In this document: piece by piece, positions 1 to 8,216 of the stretch
Position numbering within the stretch: position 1 is the stretch's first letter
Layout of the letters: every line of letters begins with the position of its first letter
IMG/VR virus record: IMGVR_UViG_3300044821_000131
Location: 1 to 64,000 of that record
DNA length: 64,000 bases
Strand: one strand, 5' to 3'
From: a virus
Notes under the pieces: generated by a model
Databases searched by the model: none
The model's input: only the letters and a program-made list of their open reading frames with translations
Told to the model about the DNA's origin: nothing
Position numbers and translations under genes: made by a program

Positions 1-1
1 C

Positions 2-379
2 GTGACGATCGACAATTACGTGACGATCGGCGATGACGTGACGATCGGCAATCGCGTGACGATCGGCGATTACGTGGCGCTCGGCAATGGCGTGACGATC
101 GGCGATGACGTGGTTATTCCCAAAGCTGCGAACATCCAACTCCAATACGACCTGGTCACCATCAACAACTTGGGATCCCGGAACGCGCCCTTATCCGCTG
201 TTAAAATCAAGGATATCGTCCATGTCGCGACTGGGTGCTTCAGTGGCACGATTGATGAGTTTGATAAGAGGGTAAAGGAAGTGCATGGGGAGAGTGAGCA
301 TGGGACGGCATACCGAAATGTGATAAACTACGTAAAACTACACTTTTCGTCGCATGAGAATTTCAAAAGCCAACGTTAA
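2..379 (+). CDS. Hexapeptide-repeat protein, copy 1 (5' end cut by window edge)
   Basis: The window opens inside this gene. Six hexapeptide units of the V-x-I-G-(N/D)-x type are visible, the pattern of left-handed beta-helix proteins. They are followed by a C-terminal domain (from VVIPKAANIQ onward, about 85 residues) containing GSRNAPLSAVKIKD and ATGCFSGTIDEF. The same domain recurs almost base for base at 3023-3250, 47650-47860 and 51644-51850. The real start lies upstream. Hexapeptide folds are known from acyltransferases, but no catalytic His or partner domain is visible, so no enzyme function is claimed. The last codons overlap the next gene by 26 bases. Confidence 0.8.
   Translation: MTIDNYVTIGDDVTIGNRVTIGDYVALGNGVTIGDDVVIPKAANIQLQYDLVTINNLGSRNAPLSAVKIKDIVHVATGCFSGTIDEFDKRVKEVHGESEHGTAYRNVINYVKLHFSSHENFKSQR
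5..112 (+). repeat. 18-bp coding tandem repeat, 6 visible units
   Basis: Six 18-bp units of the form ACG ATC GGC AAT TAC GTG. Differences fall in the first and second bases of three codons, while third bases stay fixed. The array is cut by the window edge. Confidence 0.9.
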
Positions 380-566
380 ATCGGACGCTGGGGAAGACGG
401 CTCGGATTTTATTGACGTCGACTGTTTTTATAACTTTGTTCACAGTTATCGGGATGCCGTCGAGAGTTTGGATCTGGCGTTGCTCTATGCCCGGAGTGAA
501 AGTCCTTTGGCCAAAAAGTTGCGACAGATTTCTGACCTTATGGATGATATAGACATCGACGTTTAG
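354..566 (+). CDS. Hypothetical protein, 70 aa
   Basis: Short acidic protein with no recognised family. It starts inside the 3' end of hexapeptide copy 1 and ends in an Asp-rich tail (DLMDDIDIDV). A following gene starts four bases after its stop. Start and reality rest on tight gene packing and unbroken reading frame only. Confidence 0.5.
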   Translation: MRISKANVKSDAGEDGSDFIDVDCFYNFVHSYRDAVESLDLALLYARSESPLAKKLRQISDLMDDIDIDV

Positions 567-569
567 GTT

Positions 570-737
570 ATGTACGACGAATCATTGGTGGCCAAGTACT
601 GTCCGTATTGCGGGCAGGAAATTGTCACCTACGCTCCGGAACTGTGGACCGCCAGAATGGACGCTTCGCCGGAATTGGAATCGAAAAATTTAATTCAGTA
701 CTACTGTGTAAATTGTGATCAGGCATTTTTTTCATGA
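570..737 (+). CDS. Small zinc-ribbon protein, 55 aa
   Basis: Starts MYDESLVAKYCPYCGQE and has a second cysteine pair near the C-terminus (YYCVNCDQ), so two CxxC pairs about 36 residues apart form a likely zinc ribbon. The stop overlaps the next start in an ATGA junction, supporting translational coupling. Function is unknown; small zinc ribbons in phages are often nucleic-acid or protein-binding adaptors, but nothing here shows which. Confidence 0.6.
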   Translation: MYDESLVAKYCPYCGQEIVTYAPELWTARMDASPELESKNLIQYYCVNCDQAFFS

Positions 738-988
738 GCAAAAAATTTAAATTCAAACCCAACAAGAATAAATCCGCTGGTGCTAGTAACGGCAGTCGAG
801 CAGACAAAGCCGAAGCTGTAGCGCGTCAGCTTGCGTTTGCTGCTGGCGTGAAACACCTCAGCTTGTCCGTTGATTCCGGAATCGTATCGGAAGCACTGGC
901 AGATCTATTTCATCTGTGTGATAGAGAAGGTTGGTCTGTACCGGAAGTAATCAAAGAGGGAATTGGTATTTGGGGATCCGAACGATGA
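734..988 (+). CDS. Hypothetical protein, 84 aa
   Basis: Lys-rich N-terminus (MSKKFKFKPNKNKSAG) followed by a mostly helical, mildly acidic body. Both ends overlap neighbours by ATGA, so it sits inside a translationally coupled run. No family recognised. Confidence 0.6.
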   Translation: MSKKFKFKPNKNKSAGASNGSRADKAEAVARQLAFAAGVKHLSLSVDSGIVSEALADLFHLCDREGWSVPEVIKEGIGIWGSER

Positions 989-1617
989 TATCTGTTTCAA
1001 TCAATACCTACAAATACGAAGAGTTGTCGGACTCGGCAAAAGAAAAAGCCCGAGACTGGTACCGAACCGCTTCGGCTGACGACAATTTCTGGTCTGAGTC
1101 TGTTCTTGAAGACGCTGAGAGTATTCTCAATATATTGGGCTATGAGTCGGTAAAGATATTTTTTCGCGGTTTCTGGAGCCAAGGCGACGGTGCGTGCTTC
1201 GAGGCTACTTGGCGCAACGGTACCGGACGTGCCGAGAAGTTGAAGGAATACGCTCCGAAAGACGAGGAGTTGCACCGCATAGCTGACGCTCTGCAAAAAG
1301 AAAGCGCGTGTTTCCCTTATATGTACATGAAGATTAAACATAGTGGACACTACTACCATGAGTACTGTACCAGTTTCGATGTCCGATTCACCGATAGCGA
1401 AGACAATGACATGGATACTTCTACGAGGGAGACTGGAGCGCAGACGGCGCAATGTGTGGAAGAACAACTGATCGATCTTTCTCGGGATCTGATGTGTTGG
1501 GTTTATAAATCGCTTGAGCAGGCGTGGGATTGGCAGAATGCAGATGAACAGGTCGCGGAGAGTATCTGCGCCAACGAATATGACTTCACAGTCGATGGTA
1601 AAAGATTTCGGTATTAA
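985..1617 (+). CDS. Conserved phage protein, 210 aa
   Basis: Begins MISVSINTYKYEELSDSAKEKARDWYR. This opening (YxYEELSDxAKExARDW) is familiar from many phage proteins, sometimes labelled antitoxin-like without experimental basis. The chosen ATG overlaps the previous stop by ATGA; an in-frame upstream ATG at 931 would overlap the previous gene by 58 bases and is less likely. Aromatic and acidic residues are abundant and there are no transmembrane segments. Function unknown. Confidence 0.65.
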   Translation: MISVSINTYKYEELSDSAKEKARDWYRTASADDNFWSESVLEDAESILNILGYESVKIFFRGFWSQGDGACFEATWRNGTGRAEKLKEYAPKDEELHRIADALQKESACFPYMYMKIKHSGHYYHEYCTSFDVRFTDSEDNDMDTSTRETGAQTAQCVEEQLIDLSRDLMCWVYKSLEQAWDWQNADEQVAESICANEYDFTVDGKRFRY

Positions 1618-1621
1618 AACT

Positions 1622-1816
1622 ATGGCAAAACTCGAAGTAACAACGGTATATCCGTTTATGGAGCTTTCACGTAAGGCGCAGGGCAAAGTATTGCGTCAGT
1701 ACAAACTCGACATGCGAAAATCGACTGGGCGCAAGCTGGCGGATATGGCGGCCATGTCGGCGCTGTCGCGGAGCGGTCTCAGATTTACTATCACCGGTGA
1801 ACTCTACACTGAATAA
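1622..1816 (+). CDS. Hypothetical protein, 64 aa
   Basis: Starts MAKLEVTTVYPFMELSRKAQ four bases after the previous stop. Small and basic (RQYKLDMRKSTGRKL), no recognised family. The frame extends upstream to 1514, but that part overlaps the previous gene and lacks a reason to be used. Confidence 0.55.
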   Translation: MAKLEVTTVYPFMELSRKAQGKVLRQYKLDMRKSTGRKLADMAAMSALSRSGLRFTITGELYTE

Positions 1817-1821
1817 CACAT

Positions 1822-2709
1822 ATGGCATTCGAAGCTAAAATCATCAAAGACTCAATTTGTAACGGTAATCGCCTGACCACGATGCAGCTGACGCATCCGC
1901 GCATCGTTCACGCTGAATTCAACACGCACAGGATGTTCTCCCGGAATGCTTCCAGCAGCCGGGCCATTCCGTTCGCTGTCGCGGTACAGAAGGTATTGGA
2001 AGATCCTTTTATTCCTGTATGGTGGGGTAAGAATCAGAAGGGCATGCAGGCTGTCGAAGAGATTGCTGGTCCGGAGAAGGACTTTGCTATTGTTCGTTGG
2101 TTGCACGCTCGAGATCAAGCTGTCGCACAAGCCAGTTTCTTTTCCGAATCACTCGACGTCCACAAGCAGATCGTCAATCGTCTGATTGAGCCATGGTCAT
2201 GGATCACCGTCTGCTGCACAGGCGACGCCGGCGCTTGGTCCAACTATTTCTCACTGCGCTGTCACAAGGATGCTCAGCCAGAGATTCAGAAACAGGCGTA
2301 CATGGCGCAGCTGGCCTATTATAATAGCAAGCCGGAGAATTTGGAACCCGGTGATTGGCATTTGCCGTACATTCTTTCAGAGGATTACGGATCGACACTT
2401 GACTCGACTTGCTTGAAGGCGCACCTCAAGAAAGTCTCGGTTGGACGCTGCGCCAGGGTTTCATATTTGACCCAAGAAGGTAAGCGTGATCTATCCAAGG
2501 ATGTCGAGCTGCATGATCGTTTATGCAAACAGATTCCGTTTCATGCCTCCCCGTTTGAACATGTGTGCGAGGCTATGGATGATAATGGCCGTTACGCTAA
2601 TTACGTCGGGTGGCGCTCGTATCGTTACATGATGCCGCATGAGTACGTTCGGGATTTCATGTGGAATCATCCAGACATTCTGGCGGAGATAAGTCGTTCC
2701 ATGGATTAA
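1822..2709 (+). CDS. thyX: Flavin-dependent thymidylate synthase ThyX
   Basis: Methylates dUMP to dTMP using methylene-tetrahydrofolate, FAD and NADPH, supplying thymidine for phage DNA synthesis. The ThyX signature RHRxxSxNxxSxR appears at residues 35-47 as THRMFSRNASSSR; the first Arg is Thr, as in some divergent phage members. A second conserved stretch includes RLIEPWSWITVCCTGD and NYFSLRCHKDAQPEIQ, the usual substrate-binding region. At 295 aa the length fits the family. It precedes hexapeptide copy 2 and lies upstream of the primase, consistent with a nucleotide-supply role next to replication genes. Confidence 0.9.
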   Translation: MAFEAKIIKDSICNGNRLTTMQLTHPRIVHAEFNTHRMFSRNASSSRAIPFAVAVQKVLEDPFIPVWWGKNQKGMQAVEEIAGPEKDFAIVRWLHARDQAVAQASFFSESLDVHKQIVNRLIEPWSWITVCCTGDAGAWSNYFSLRCHKDAQPEIQKQAYMAQLAYYNSKPENLEPGDWHLPYILSEDYGSTLDSTCLKAHLKKVSVGRCARVSYLTQEGKRDLSKDVELHDRLCKQIPFHASPFEHVCEAMDDNGRYANYVGWRSYRYMMPHEYVRDFMWNHPDILAEISRSMD

Positions 2710-2713
2710 ATTT

Positions 2714-3304
2714 ATGAACCTATATCTAAAAGATTCATACGGTAATTGGAAATCACACAGCTACGAAACGTTATCCGATTTGGCCAGGGAGTTTGCCAAA
2801 CGTAACATAAAAATCGGCAATCGTGTGGCGCTCGGCAGTGACGTGGCGATCGGCAATCGCGTGGCGATCGGCGATTACGTGACGATCGGCTATGGCGTGA
2901 CGATCGGCGATTACGTGGCGATCGGCAATTTCGTGAAGATCGGCGATGACGTGGCGATCGGCAATTTCGTGAAGATCGGCAACGACGTGATGATCGGCAA
3001 TTTCGTGAAGATCGGCAATGACGTGGTTATTCCCAAAGCTGCGAACATCCAACTCCAATACGACCTGGTCACCATCAACAACTTGGGATCCCGGAACGCG
3101 CCCTTATCTGCTGTTAAAATCAAGGATATCGTCCATGTCGCGACTGGGTGCTTCAGTGGATCGATTGATGAGTTTGCGAAGAAGGTGAAGGAAGTGCATG
3201 GGGAGAGTGAGCATGGGATGCGTTATTTGGATGCTATTGAGCACATCCGTAAACATTTTGCGCGGGCTATATCAATTAAGTCTCATGACGAAAAAGGTGT
3301 CTAA
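2714..3304 (+). CDS. Hexapeptide-repeat protein, copy 2 (complete, 12 units)
   Basis: Complete member of the five-copy family. Three parts: N-terminal block of about 32 residues (LYLKDSYGNWKSHSYETL then LAREFAKRN), twelve hexapeptide units (residues 33-104), and the shared C-terminal domain with NNLGSRNAPLSAVKIKD and ATGCFSGSIDEF. A left-handed beta-helix is the expected fold for the repeats. The last about 20 codons (MRYLDAIEHIRKHFARAISI) are unique to this copy. It starts five bases after thyX stops. No catalytic site is evident; a structural or binding role is inference. Confidence 0.85.
   Translation: MNLYLKDSYGNWKSHSYETLSDLAREFAKRNIKIGNRVALGSDVAIGNRVAIGDYVTIGYGVTIGDYVAIGNFVKIGDDVAIGNFVKIGNDVMIGNFVKIGNDVVIPKAANIQLQYDLVTINNLGSRNAPLSAVKIKDIVHVATGCFSGSIDEFAKKVKEVHGESEHGMRYLDAIEHIRKHFARAISIKSHDEKGV
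2810..3025 (+). repeat. 18-bp coding tandem repeat, 12 units
   Basis: Twelve 18-bp units in frame with copy 2. Variable codons: Thr/Ala/Lys/Met, Asn/Asp/Ser/Tyr and Tyr/Arg/Asp/Gly/Phe, with only two third-base exceptions (CGT and AAC). Confidence 0.9.
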
Positions 3305-3575
3305 GAAAAGTAAATCCGAAAAGTGCTTGTTGTCGGTAATAGATCAAGCCCGTATTCTTCAGCTATCGAATGACCTGTCGGAAGGTATCGCTAGTGGTAC
3401 GGTCCGAGAATGGCGTACTGTGGCTGAGTTTTTTCGTCAGGAACACGATACTCTGTATAGCCGGCTTCAAAGTATGCACTCTACGCTCGCGGCATTGGAA
3501 CTCGGTGAACGCATGCGCAACACGGCTCTGGAAGAAGTGTCGGAGTGGCTTCGAAGCTTTAAAAATATAACCTGA
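3285..3575 (+). CDS. Hypothetical protein, 96 aa
   Basis: Starts MTKKVSKKSKSEKCLLS, a basic N-terminus, then a helical heptad-like body (EFFRQEHDTLYSRLQSMHS). The ATG overlaps the end of hexapeptide copy 2 by 20 bases; an upstream in-frame ATG at 3198 would add 29 residues read out of frame through the hexapeptide gene and is unlikely. No known family. Confidence 0.55.
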   Translation: MTKKVSKKSKSEKCLLSVIDQARILQLSNDLSEGIASGTVREWRTVAEFFRQEHDTLYSRLQSMHSTLAALELGERMRNTALEEVSEWLRSFKNIT

Positions 3576-3585
3576 CATTCATAAC

Positions 3586-4782
3586 ATGGCGCATTATCTG
3601 ACAGAACAAGAAAAGCAGGTAGACGTACAGATGGGATCCAGTGCGCCATCGGTATTGGACCCAGAAATCCGTAAGCTGGCTGAAGAACTTAGCACAATTC
3701 ACGGGACCGTACGGATCACTCGTGAAAGTAACGGTGTGCATCTGTATATGGCTTGTCCAAACTGTCTGGAGACTTACGGGTCAGACGAGTTGTTCAAGAT
3801 GCACCTGGCCATAAACGCCGAGAAGTATTTGACCACCGATAACAACGTAGTTGGCATGTGCATGAAGGAAGGCGACAAGTTCAACGTTCTGGACTTGAAA
3901 GCCATGCCTCCTCTGAACGTTCGGGGCCACGAACACAAGCCGGCGGTGGTAATGCATAAAGAGGCAAACGAGAAGTATCTGGAACCAGATCAACACGGTG
4001 TAATGGTCCCGAAGAGCCCGGGTAAAGTTATTCCGGTTCAGGAACTGACGAACGACCATCCTGCCATAATGTATCTGAACTCTCGTAATTTCGACGTGTC
4101 ATCGCTGGCAGATCAGTTTCGGTTGTCTTATTGTGAACAGGAACGTGACGACATATTCTACCGAAAATTGCCGGGTGGTTTTCGGGCGACACCTCAAGGC
4201 CGCTTGGTATTTTATATCGTTCAAAAAGGAGTTGTCGTAGGATGGCAGGCTCGTATTTTGGAAATTGTAAATGATGGTCTGGTCTGGTACTGGCATCCGT
4301 ACAAGAAGTCTTGGACGCCCGTATTACAGACGCAGCCTGACGCCAAACCTTCCCCACTTCCCGGATGGGAGGAGTGGGATCCCGCCAAGTACATCTTGGC
4401 TCATGGTTGTGCACGTAATGAATGCCTTATGGGTTACGACGCGGCGGTGGCTTACAATGTTCGTACTAATGAAGGTTGGTGTGGCTTGGCTGAAGGGCCT
4501 TTGGATGCCGGACGCTGCGGCGCACCGATTATGGCGACGATGGGTAAGTTCTTCAGTGAGTCGCAAGCCCGATTGATTAAGGACGCCGGGTTCTCCAAGG
4601 TGATTTACATAGCGGATAGTGACGCAGCTGGTGAGAAGGGGAAGGCGTATGTGTGGAAGCAGTTTCAGTTTTTGGATATGGCCTCTAAATTAATTGTAGT
4701 CAACCCTCCGGCTGGGTATAAAGATCTTGGCGAGATGCCAGATCAGAACACGGCACGCGAGTACATTTTGTCGCATCTGTGA
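3586..4782 (+). CDS. DnaG-type DNA primase (zinc-binding plus TOPRIM)
   Basis: Synthesises RNA primers for lagging-strand replication. The N-terminal half has a zinc-binding arrangement, C57-x2-C60 (CPNC) with another Cys near 92. The C-terminal half is a TOPRIM domain: catalytic Glu in EGPLD (E303) and the metal-binding pair D344-S-D346 in YIADSDAAGEKG. At 398 aa it is primase only, without a helicase domain of the T7 gp4 kind; a replicative helicase must be elsewhere. It lies just upstream of the HerA-like ATPase and within reach of the polymerase gene. Confidence 0.8.
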   Translation: MAHYLTEQEKQVDVQMGSSAPSVLDPEIRKLAEELSTIHGTVRITRESNGVHLYMACPNCLETYGSDELFKMHLAINAEKYLTTDNNVVGMCMKEGDKFNVLDLKAMPPLNVRGHEHKPAVVMHKEANEKYLEPDQHGVMVPKSPGKVIPVQELTNDHPAIMYLNSRNFDVSSLADQFRLSYCEQERDDIFYRKLPGGFRATPQGRLVFYIVQKGVVVGWQARILEIVNDGLVWYWHPYKKSWTPVLQTQPDAKPSPLPGWEEWDPAKYILAHGCARNECLMGYDAAVAYNVRTNEGWCGLAEGPLDAGRCGAPIMATMGKFFSESQARLIKDAGFSKVIYIADSDAAGEKGKAYVWKQFQFLDMASKLIVVNPPAGYKDLGEMPDQNTAREYILSHL

Positions 4783-4816
4783 ATAAAAGACATTTTGACG
4801 TAGCACTGATTAACCA

Positions 4817-6556
4817 ATGAAAAATAGAATACTTCTAGGTGGCGGCGGTTCTGGGGAGGTTGCTATAGACCTTCCGACGCTCATCAAAACCAGGCTTCTA
4901 ATTCAGGCAAACTCCGGAGGAGGAAAGAGTTTTCTTATACGGAGATTGGCTGAACAGCTCTTCGGTACGGTGCCGGTTATCATCATCGACCCCGAAGGTG
5001 AATTCGCCACACTCCGGGAAAAATATGACTACGTCCTGGCGGGTCCTGGTGGTGAAACTCCGGCGGATATACGATCTGCAGGATTGCTGGCGCATAAGTT
5101 GCTTGAGCTGCGAGCTTCCGCAGTGTGCGATTTGTATGAGATGAAGCCTCAAGATCGGCATCAGTGGGTAAAACTTTTCTTGGATTCGTTGATAAATGCA
5201 CCTAAGAAATTGTGGGGCCCAACTGTCGTAATAATTGACGAAGTGCATCAATTTTGTCCAGAGAGCAAAACTGGCGAGAGCGTCGCCAGTGGTTCGGTAG
5301 TAGATTTGGCCACTCGTGGACGCAAGCGTGGCTATTGCAGCATATTCGCCACGCAACGTCTAGGTAAGTTGCGCAAGGACGCGGCGGCAGAGTTGCTGAA
5401 TGTCATGATCGGCATGACGTTCATAGACATTGATCGTGATCGGGCGGTAGATAGTCTGGGCGTTAGTCGGGAGGAAAAGCAGCGCTTCAATAACGAGATC
5501 AAGCTCTTGGAACCCGGTAATTTCTACTGCCTCGGTCGAGCTATCTCCAAGGACCGACTGTTGGTTAAAGTGGGTAGTGTGCTTACTACTCATCCTGAAG
5601 CTGGTGGTAGCAAGTTTACGCTGGTTCCGCCGTCACCAGCGGGTATTAAGGCATTATTGCCCAAGTTGGCAGATTTACCAAAAGCTGTGGAAGAACAGGC
5701 AACCACCGTTGCCGGCTTAAAACAAACTGTAACCGGTTTGCGTCGAGAGATATTGGAATTGAAAAAGGCGAAACCTCCTACTGCAGAACCGTCAAAAGTG
5801 TTGCCGGTTAAATCTGAGTCGGCGCTTTCAGGTAAGGATCGGGCGAGTCTGGCCAAGTTAGGTTCAATAATGGGCCGCGTAGACGGAGCCTGCGAGAAAT
5901 TGACTCAGCTGGGACAGACCCTTAATTCGGAACTCTCCTCTATCAAATCGTCACTGTCGAAAATTTTGTCATCTGACTCGTCTGTTAGAGTACCAACGGT
6001 TAAAACTACGTCGCCGGTTATGGTCAAACCGATGCCCGTCGTGATTCGCGAGGTTTGGAGAGATACGTCCGAGTCAGAAAGTGCTGACTATAAGCCCAGC
6101 AAGTGTCGTCAGAAAATTTTGGGTGTTCTTGCGCAATATCCTGACGGCTGTACGATTGGCAAGATTGCACTCCTGTCGGGGTATCATGTTAGTGGTGGGT
6201 TCAAGAATGAACTGGCTTATCTTCGTACGCACGGACTTATTCTTGGTGGCAACACAGAGCTGATGCGCATTACGAGCTTAGGCTTGGAGAAAGGACCGTT
6301 TGATGCGCTTCCAGTCGGTTCGGACTTTGTTAATTATTGGATGAGTCATTCCAGTTGTAGTTTATGTATGCGTCGTATTATGCAGTCACTTATTGACAAT
6401 CCTGTCGGTCTCGACATATCGAAATTGGCTGAGGCGTCTGGGTATCAGGTCTCTGGCGGATTTAAGAATGAACTGGCACGACTGAGGACGGCCGGACTTC
6501 TGGTTGGTAAGAATACTGGGACGATGACATTAGCCGAGGAGTTTTTCAATGCATAG
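4817..6556 (+). CDS. HerA/DUF87-like DNA-translocating ATPase with C-terminal tandem domains
   Basis: N-terminal ATPase of the HerA/FtsK type: Walker A SGGGKS at residues 33-38 and Walker B VVIIDE with D141-E142. HerA ATPases move along DNA and work with nucleases in end processing. A linker of about 150 residues contains a heptad-rich stretch (VAGLKQTVTGLRREILELKK). The C-terminus carries two similar domains of about 60 residues (about 430-490 and 517-577), each with SGGFKNELAxLRTxGL, resembling winged-helix DNA-binding units. Position between primase and polymerase suggests genome processing or repair. Packaging is an alternative role. Confidence 0.7.
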   Translation: MKNRILLGGGGSGEVAIDLPTLIKTRLLIQANSGGGKSFLIRRLAEQLFGTVPVIIIDPEGEFATLREKYDYVLAGPGGETPADIRSAGLLAHKLLELRASAVCDLYEMKPQDRHQWVKLFLDSLINAPKKLWGPTVVIIDEVHQFCPESKTGESVASGSVVDLATRGRKRGYCSIFATQRLGKLRKDAAAELLNVMIGMTFIDIDRDRAVDSLGVSREEKQRFNNEIKLLEPGNFYCLGRAISKDRLLVKVGSVLTTHPEAGGSKFTLVPPSPAGIKALLPKLADLPKAVEEQATTVAGLKQTVTGLRREILELKKAKPPTAEPSKVLPVKSESALSGKDRASLAKLGSIMGRVDGACEKLTQLGQTLNSELSSIKSSLSKILSSDSSVRVPTVKTTSPVMVKPMPVVIREVWRDTSESESADYKPSKCRQKILGVLAQYPDGCTIGKIALLSGYHVSGGFKNELAYLRTHGLILGGNTELMRITSLGLEKGPFDALPVGSDFVNYWMSHSSCSLCMRRIMQSLIDNPVGLDISKLAEASGYQVSGGFKNELARLRTAGLLVGKNTGTMTLAEEFFNA

Positions 6557-6734
6557 GTCTGATTGGAGGTTTCGGCTACACGCCGGAGATGAAGTTACTT
6601 GGAATGATCCTGACGGAGGTTCGTGCTCTTTCACTGGGATCGTTTCTGAGCTCGTATACAAGCCAGATTCTTCAGCTTGGATCCTTTTCTCGGATGGACA
6701 CGAGATCGAAGTTTATTTGGAGGAACTATCATGA
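6549..6734 (+). CDS. Hypothetical protein, 61 aa
   Basis: Overlaps the end of the HerA-like gene by 8 bases. Beta-rich sequence (AGDEVTWNDPDGGSCSFTG) reminiscent of small SH3-like phage proteins, but no family can be assigned. Its stop overlaps an ATG at 6731 that could encode only 13 residues and is not listed separately. Confidence 0.5.
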   Translation: MHRSDWRFRLHAGDEVTWNDPDGGSCSFTGIVSELVYKPDSSAWILFSDGHEIEVYLEELS

Positions 6735-6768
6735 CGCACGATTTTATTATTAATGACTGTAAGGACAA

Positions 6769-6963
6769 ATGAGCAAACCAACATTCTATAGAACGTTTAA
6801 GCGATCATGCACCAATTGGCGTGAGTTTGGATCCAGCAAAAAGCGCACAGTGGAGTCTGGTTTAACTTGGTCTCAGGCACGACAACGTTGTGCCGAGTTC
6901 AATGAAAATAGATCACAAGCACAGATTACTGCAGGCACGATGCTCGAATTTGAAGCCCTATAA
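6769..6963 (+). CDS. Hypothetical protein, 64 aa
   Basis: Basic and polar, with SGLTWSQARQRCAEFNENRS, a pattern common in short phage proteins of unknown function. It follows a 35-base gap and precedes another small gene by five bases. No family recognised. Confidence 0.5.
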   Translation: MSKPTFYRTFKRSCTNWREFGSSKKRTVESGLTWSQARQRCAEFNENRSQAQITAGTMLEFEAL

Positions 6964-6968
6964 TTAAA

Positions 6969-7271
6969 ATGAGTAAGACAATCAACACGATAAATTTCGA
7001 TCAGTTGGCAAAGGAATACTGCGAACGGCAGGTACAAACTCCAGAAGGCTTGCGGGAAATACTCATGCACCAGAAACAGACGTATAATCCTGATGGCTGG
7101 ATACTGTTGGAGTGTCGGATGATGGACTCTTCGCGGTGTGGGAGTTACACGATTCTTCCATATGGTCCGAAGAACACGTTTAAAGCTGTTCCGGAATATC
7201 CTATATCCCCAAGAGGCTTGGCATCTGACATGTCTGTTGTGGTGGCGGTTATGCCGTCTTCCGCATTATGA
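6969..7271 (+). CDS. Hypothetical protein, 100 aa
   Basis: Soluble, no transmembrane segment. Contains RCGSYTILPYGPKNTFK. The stop overlaps the next start (ATGA at 7268), supporting co-translation. No family recognised. Confidence 0.55.
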   Translation: MSKTINTINFDQLAKEYCERQVQTPEGLREILMHQKQTYNPDGWILLECRMMDSSRCGSYTILPYGPKNTFKAVPEYPISPRGLASDMSVVVAVMPSSAL

Positions 7272-8005
7272 AAATTCCCCCACTTTCGAGTGGTTCGATT
7301 TGGGGTTTTGACTCTAACGGCAATCGTCATAGTCGTGGTTCAATTATGGGCCGTCCGAATATACTTCCTGATAATTGCAAAGAACCTTTGGCCCTCACGG
7401 TGACACGTCTGCCGTGGGTTGACTGTGATTATGATTCAGAAGGTGCCTACTGGGGATTCGTTGCAGGCGACCATATCTGGCGCGCTGTCGGCGAATCTAA
7501 ATATCAATTGGTAGAAGTGTTCGTTCGGGCCAAGTCCGTCGATTCGGCGCGCTTGGCTATCATCGATCTATTGCCGCACGCGCATTTAACTTTTGATGCG
7601 GCGACACTCGGCTTGGACGGTCTTGACCCGTTCACGCGGGCCTACATCGAGTGCGCGTTGTGGTTGTCAGACGAAGAGGCTTCAAGTGGTGACTACGCAA
7701 AGACTGGCTTAGCGGATATCGGGTTCGATCAGATATCTCCGGCTGATTTGCAAGAGATGATTGAGGACTGCCAGCAATTCATGCAAATGCATCACGACAA
7801 TCTGGCGGCAGCTTACACGCGTTTCAGTGATTATATGCCAAGCAGTGCAGGTCACGATTTCTATCTGACCCGCAATGGTCACGGCGTAGGATTTTCCGAT
7901 CGCAATTTGGGCGTTCTTGGCGACGCGTTGTACGATGCCGCGCACAAATTTGGTGAACGTCAATTGGTGCGAGATTCCACTGATGGAAAATTGTATTATG
8001 AGTAA
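7268..8005 (+). CDS. Conserved phage hypothetical protein, 245 aa
   Basis: Two blocks match patterns seen in many unrelated phage proteins: RLPWVDCDYDSEGAYWG (about residues 48-65) and AGHDFYLTRNGHGVGFSDRN (about 195-214), joined here in one protein along with DPFTRAYIECALW. Such blocks usually occur in separate short proteins or as a fusion, always without known function. Cytoplasmic by composition. ATGA-coupled to the previous gene. Confidence 0.6.
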   Translation: MKIPPLSSGSIWGFDSNGNRHSRGSIMGRPNILPDNCKEPLALTVTRLPWVDCDYDSEGAYWGFVAGDHIWRAVGESKYQLVEVFVRAKSVDSARLAIIDLLPHAHLTFDAATLGLDGLDPFTRAYIECALWLSDEEASSGDYAKTGLADIGFDQISPADLQEMIEDCQQFMQMHHDNLAAAYTRFSDYMPSSAGHDFYLTRNGHGVGFSDRNLGVLGDALYDAAHKFGERQLVRDSTDGKLYYE

Positions 8006-8213
8006 GATAAACTGGACAACTAGTGATAGCAACAAGGCCCGGCGTTTAGGTTGGGACGTGTTTTATAATACGGACGTTGACGAGAACGAGATTCAACGCG
8101 TGGACGAGACCTCGGTATTCGAATCAGATGCTCATGCGATTGAGCATGTTTTAAGGAACGCTAAGCGTAACAAGACCTGTCGCAAGGCAATAAAGTTTGT
8201 ATATGGTTTCTAA
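7998..8213 (+). CDS. Hypothetical protein, 71 aa
   Basis: Starts MSKINWTTSDSNKARRLGWD, overlapping the previous gene by 8 bases. Acidic middle (DVDENEIQRVDETS). No family recognised. An in-frame upstream start at 7917 would overlap the preceding gene by 89 bases. Confidence 0.55.
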   Translation: MSKINWTTSDSNKARRLGWDVFYNTDVDENEIQRVDETSVFESDAHAIEHVLRNAKRNKTCRKAIKFVYGF

Positions 8214-8216
8214 ATT

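Noticed and set aside
997-1686. Minus-strand ORF of 229 codons
   Set aside because: Opposite a conserved plus-strand phage protein; no support on the minus strand, where no other gene is convincing.
2810-3025. Diversity-generating retroelement variable region
   Set aside because: Variation is not limited to adenines in a paired template, and no reverse transcriptase or template repeat is visible in the window. Kept only as an open observation on third-base constancy.
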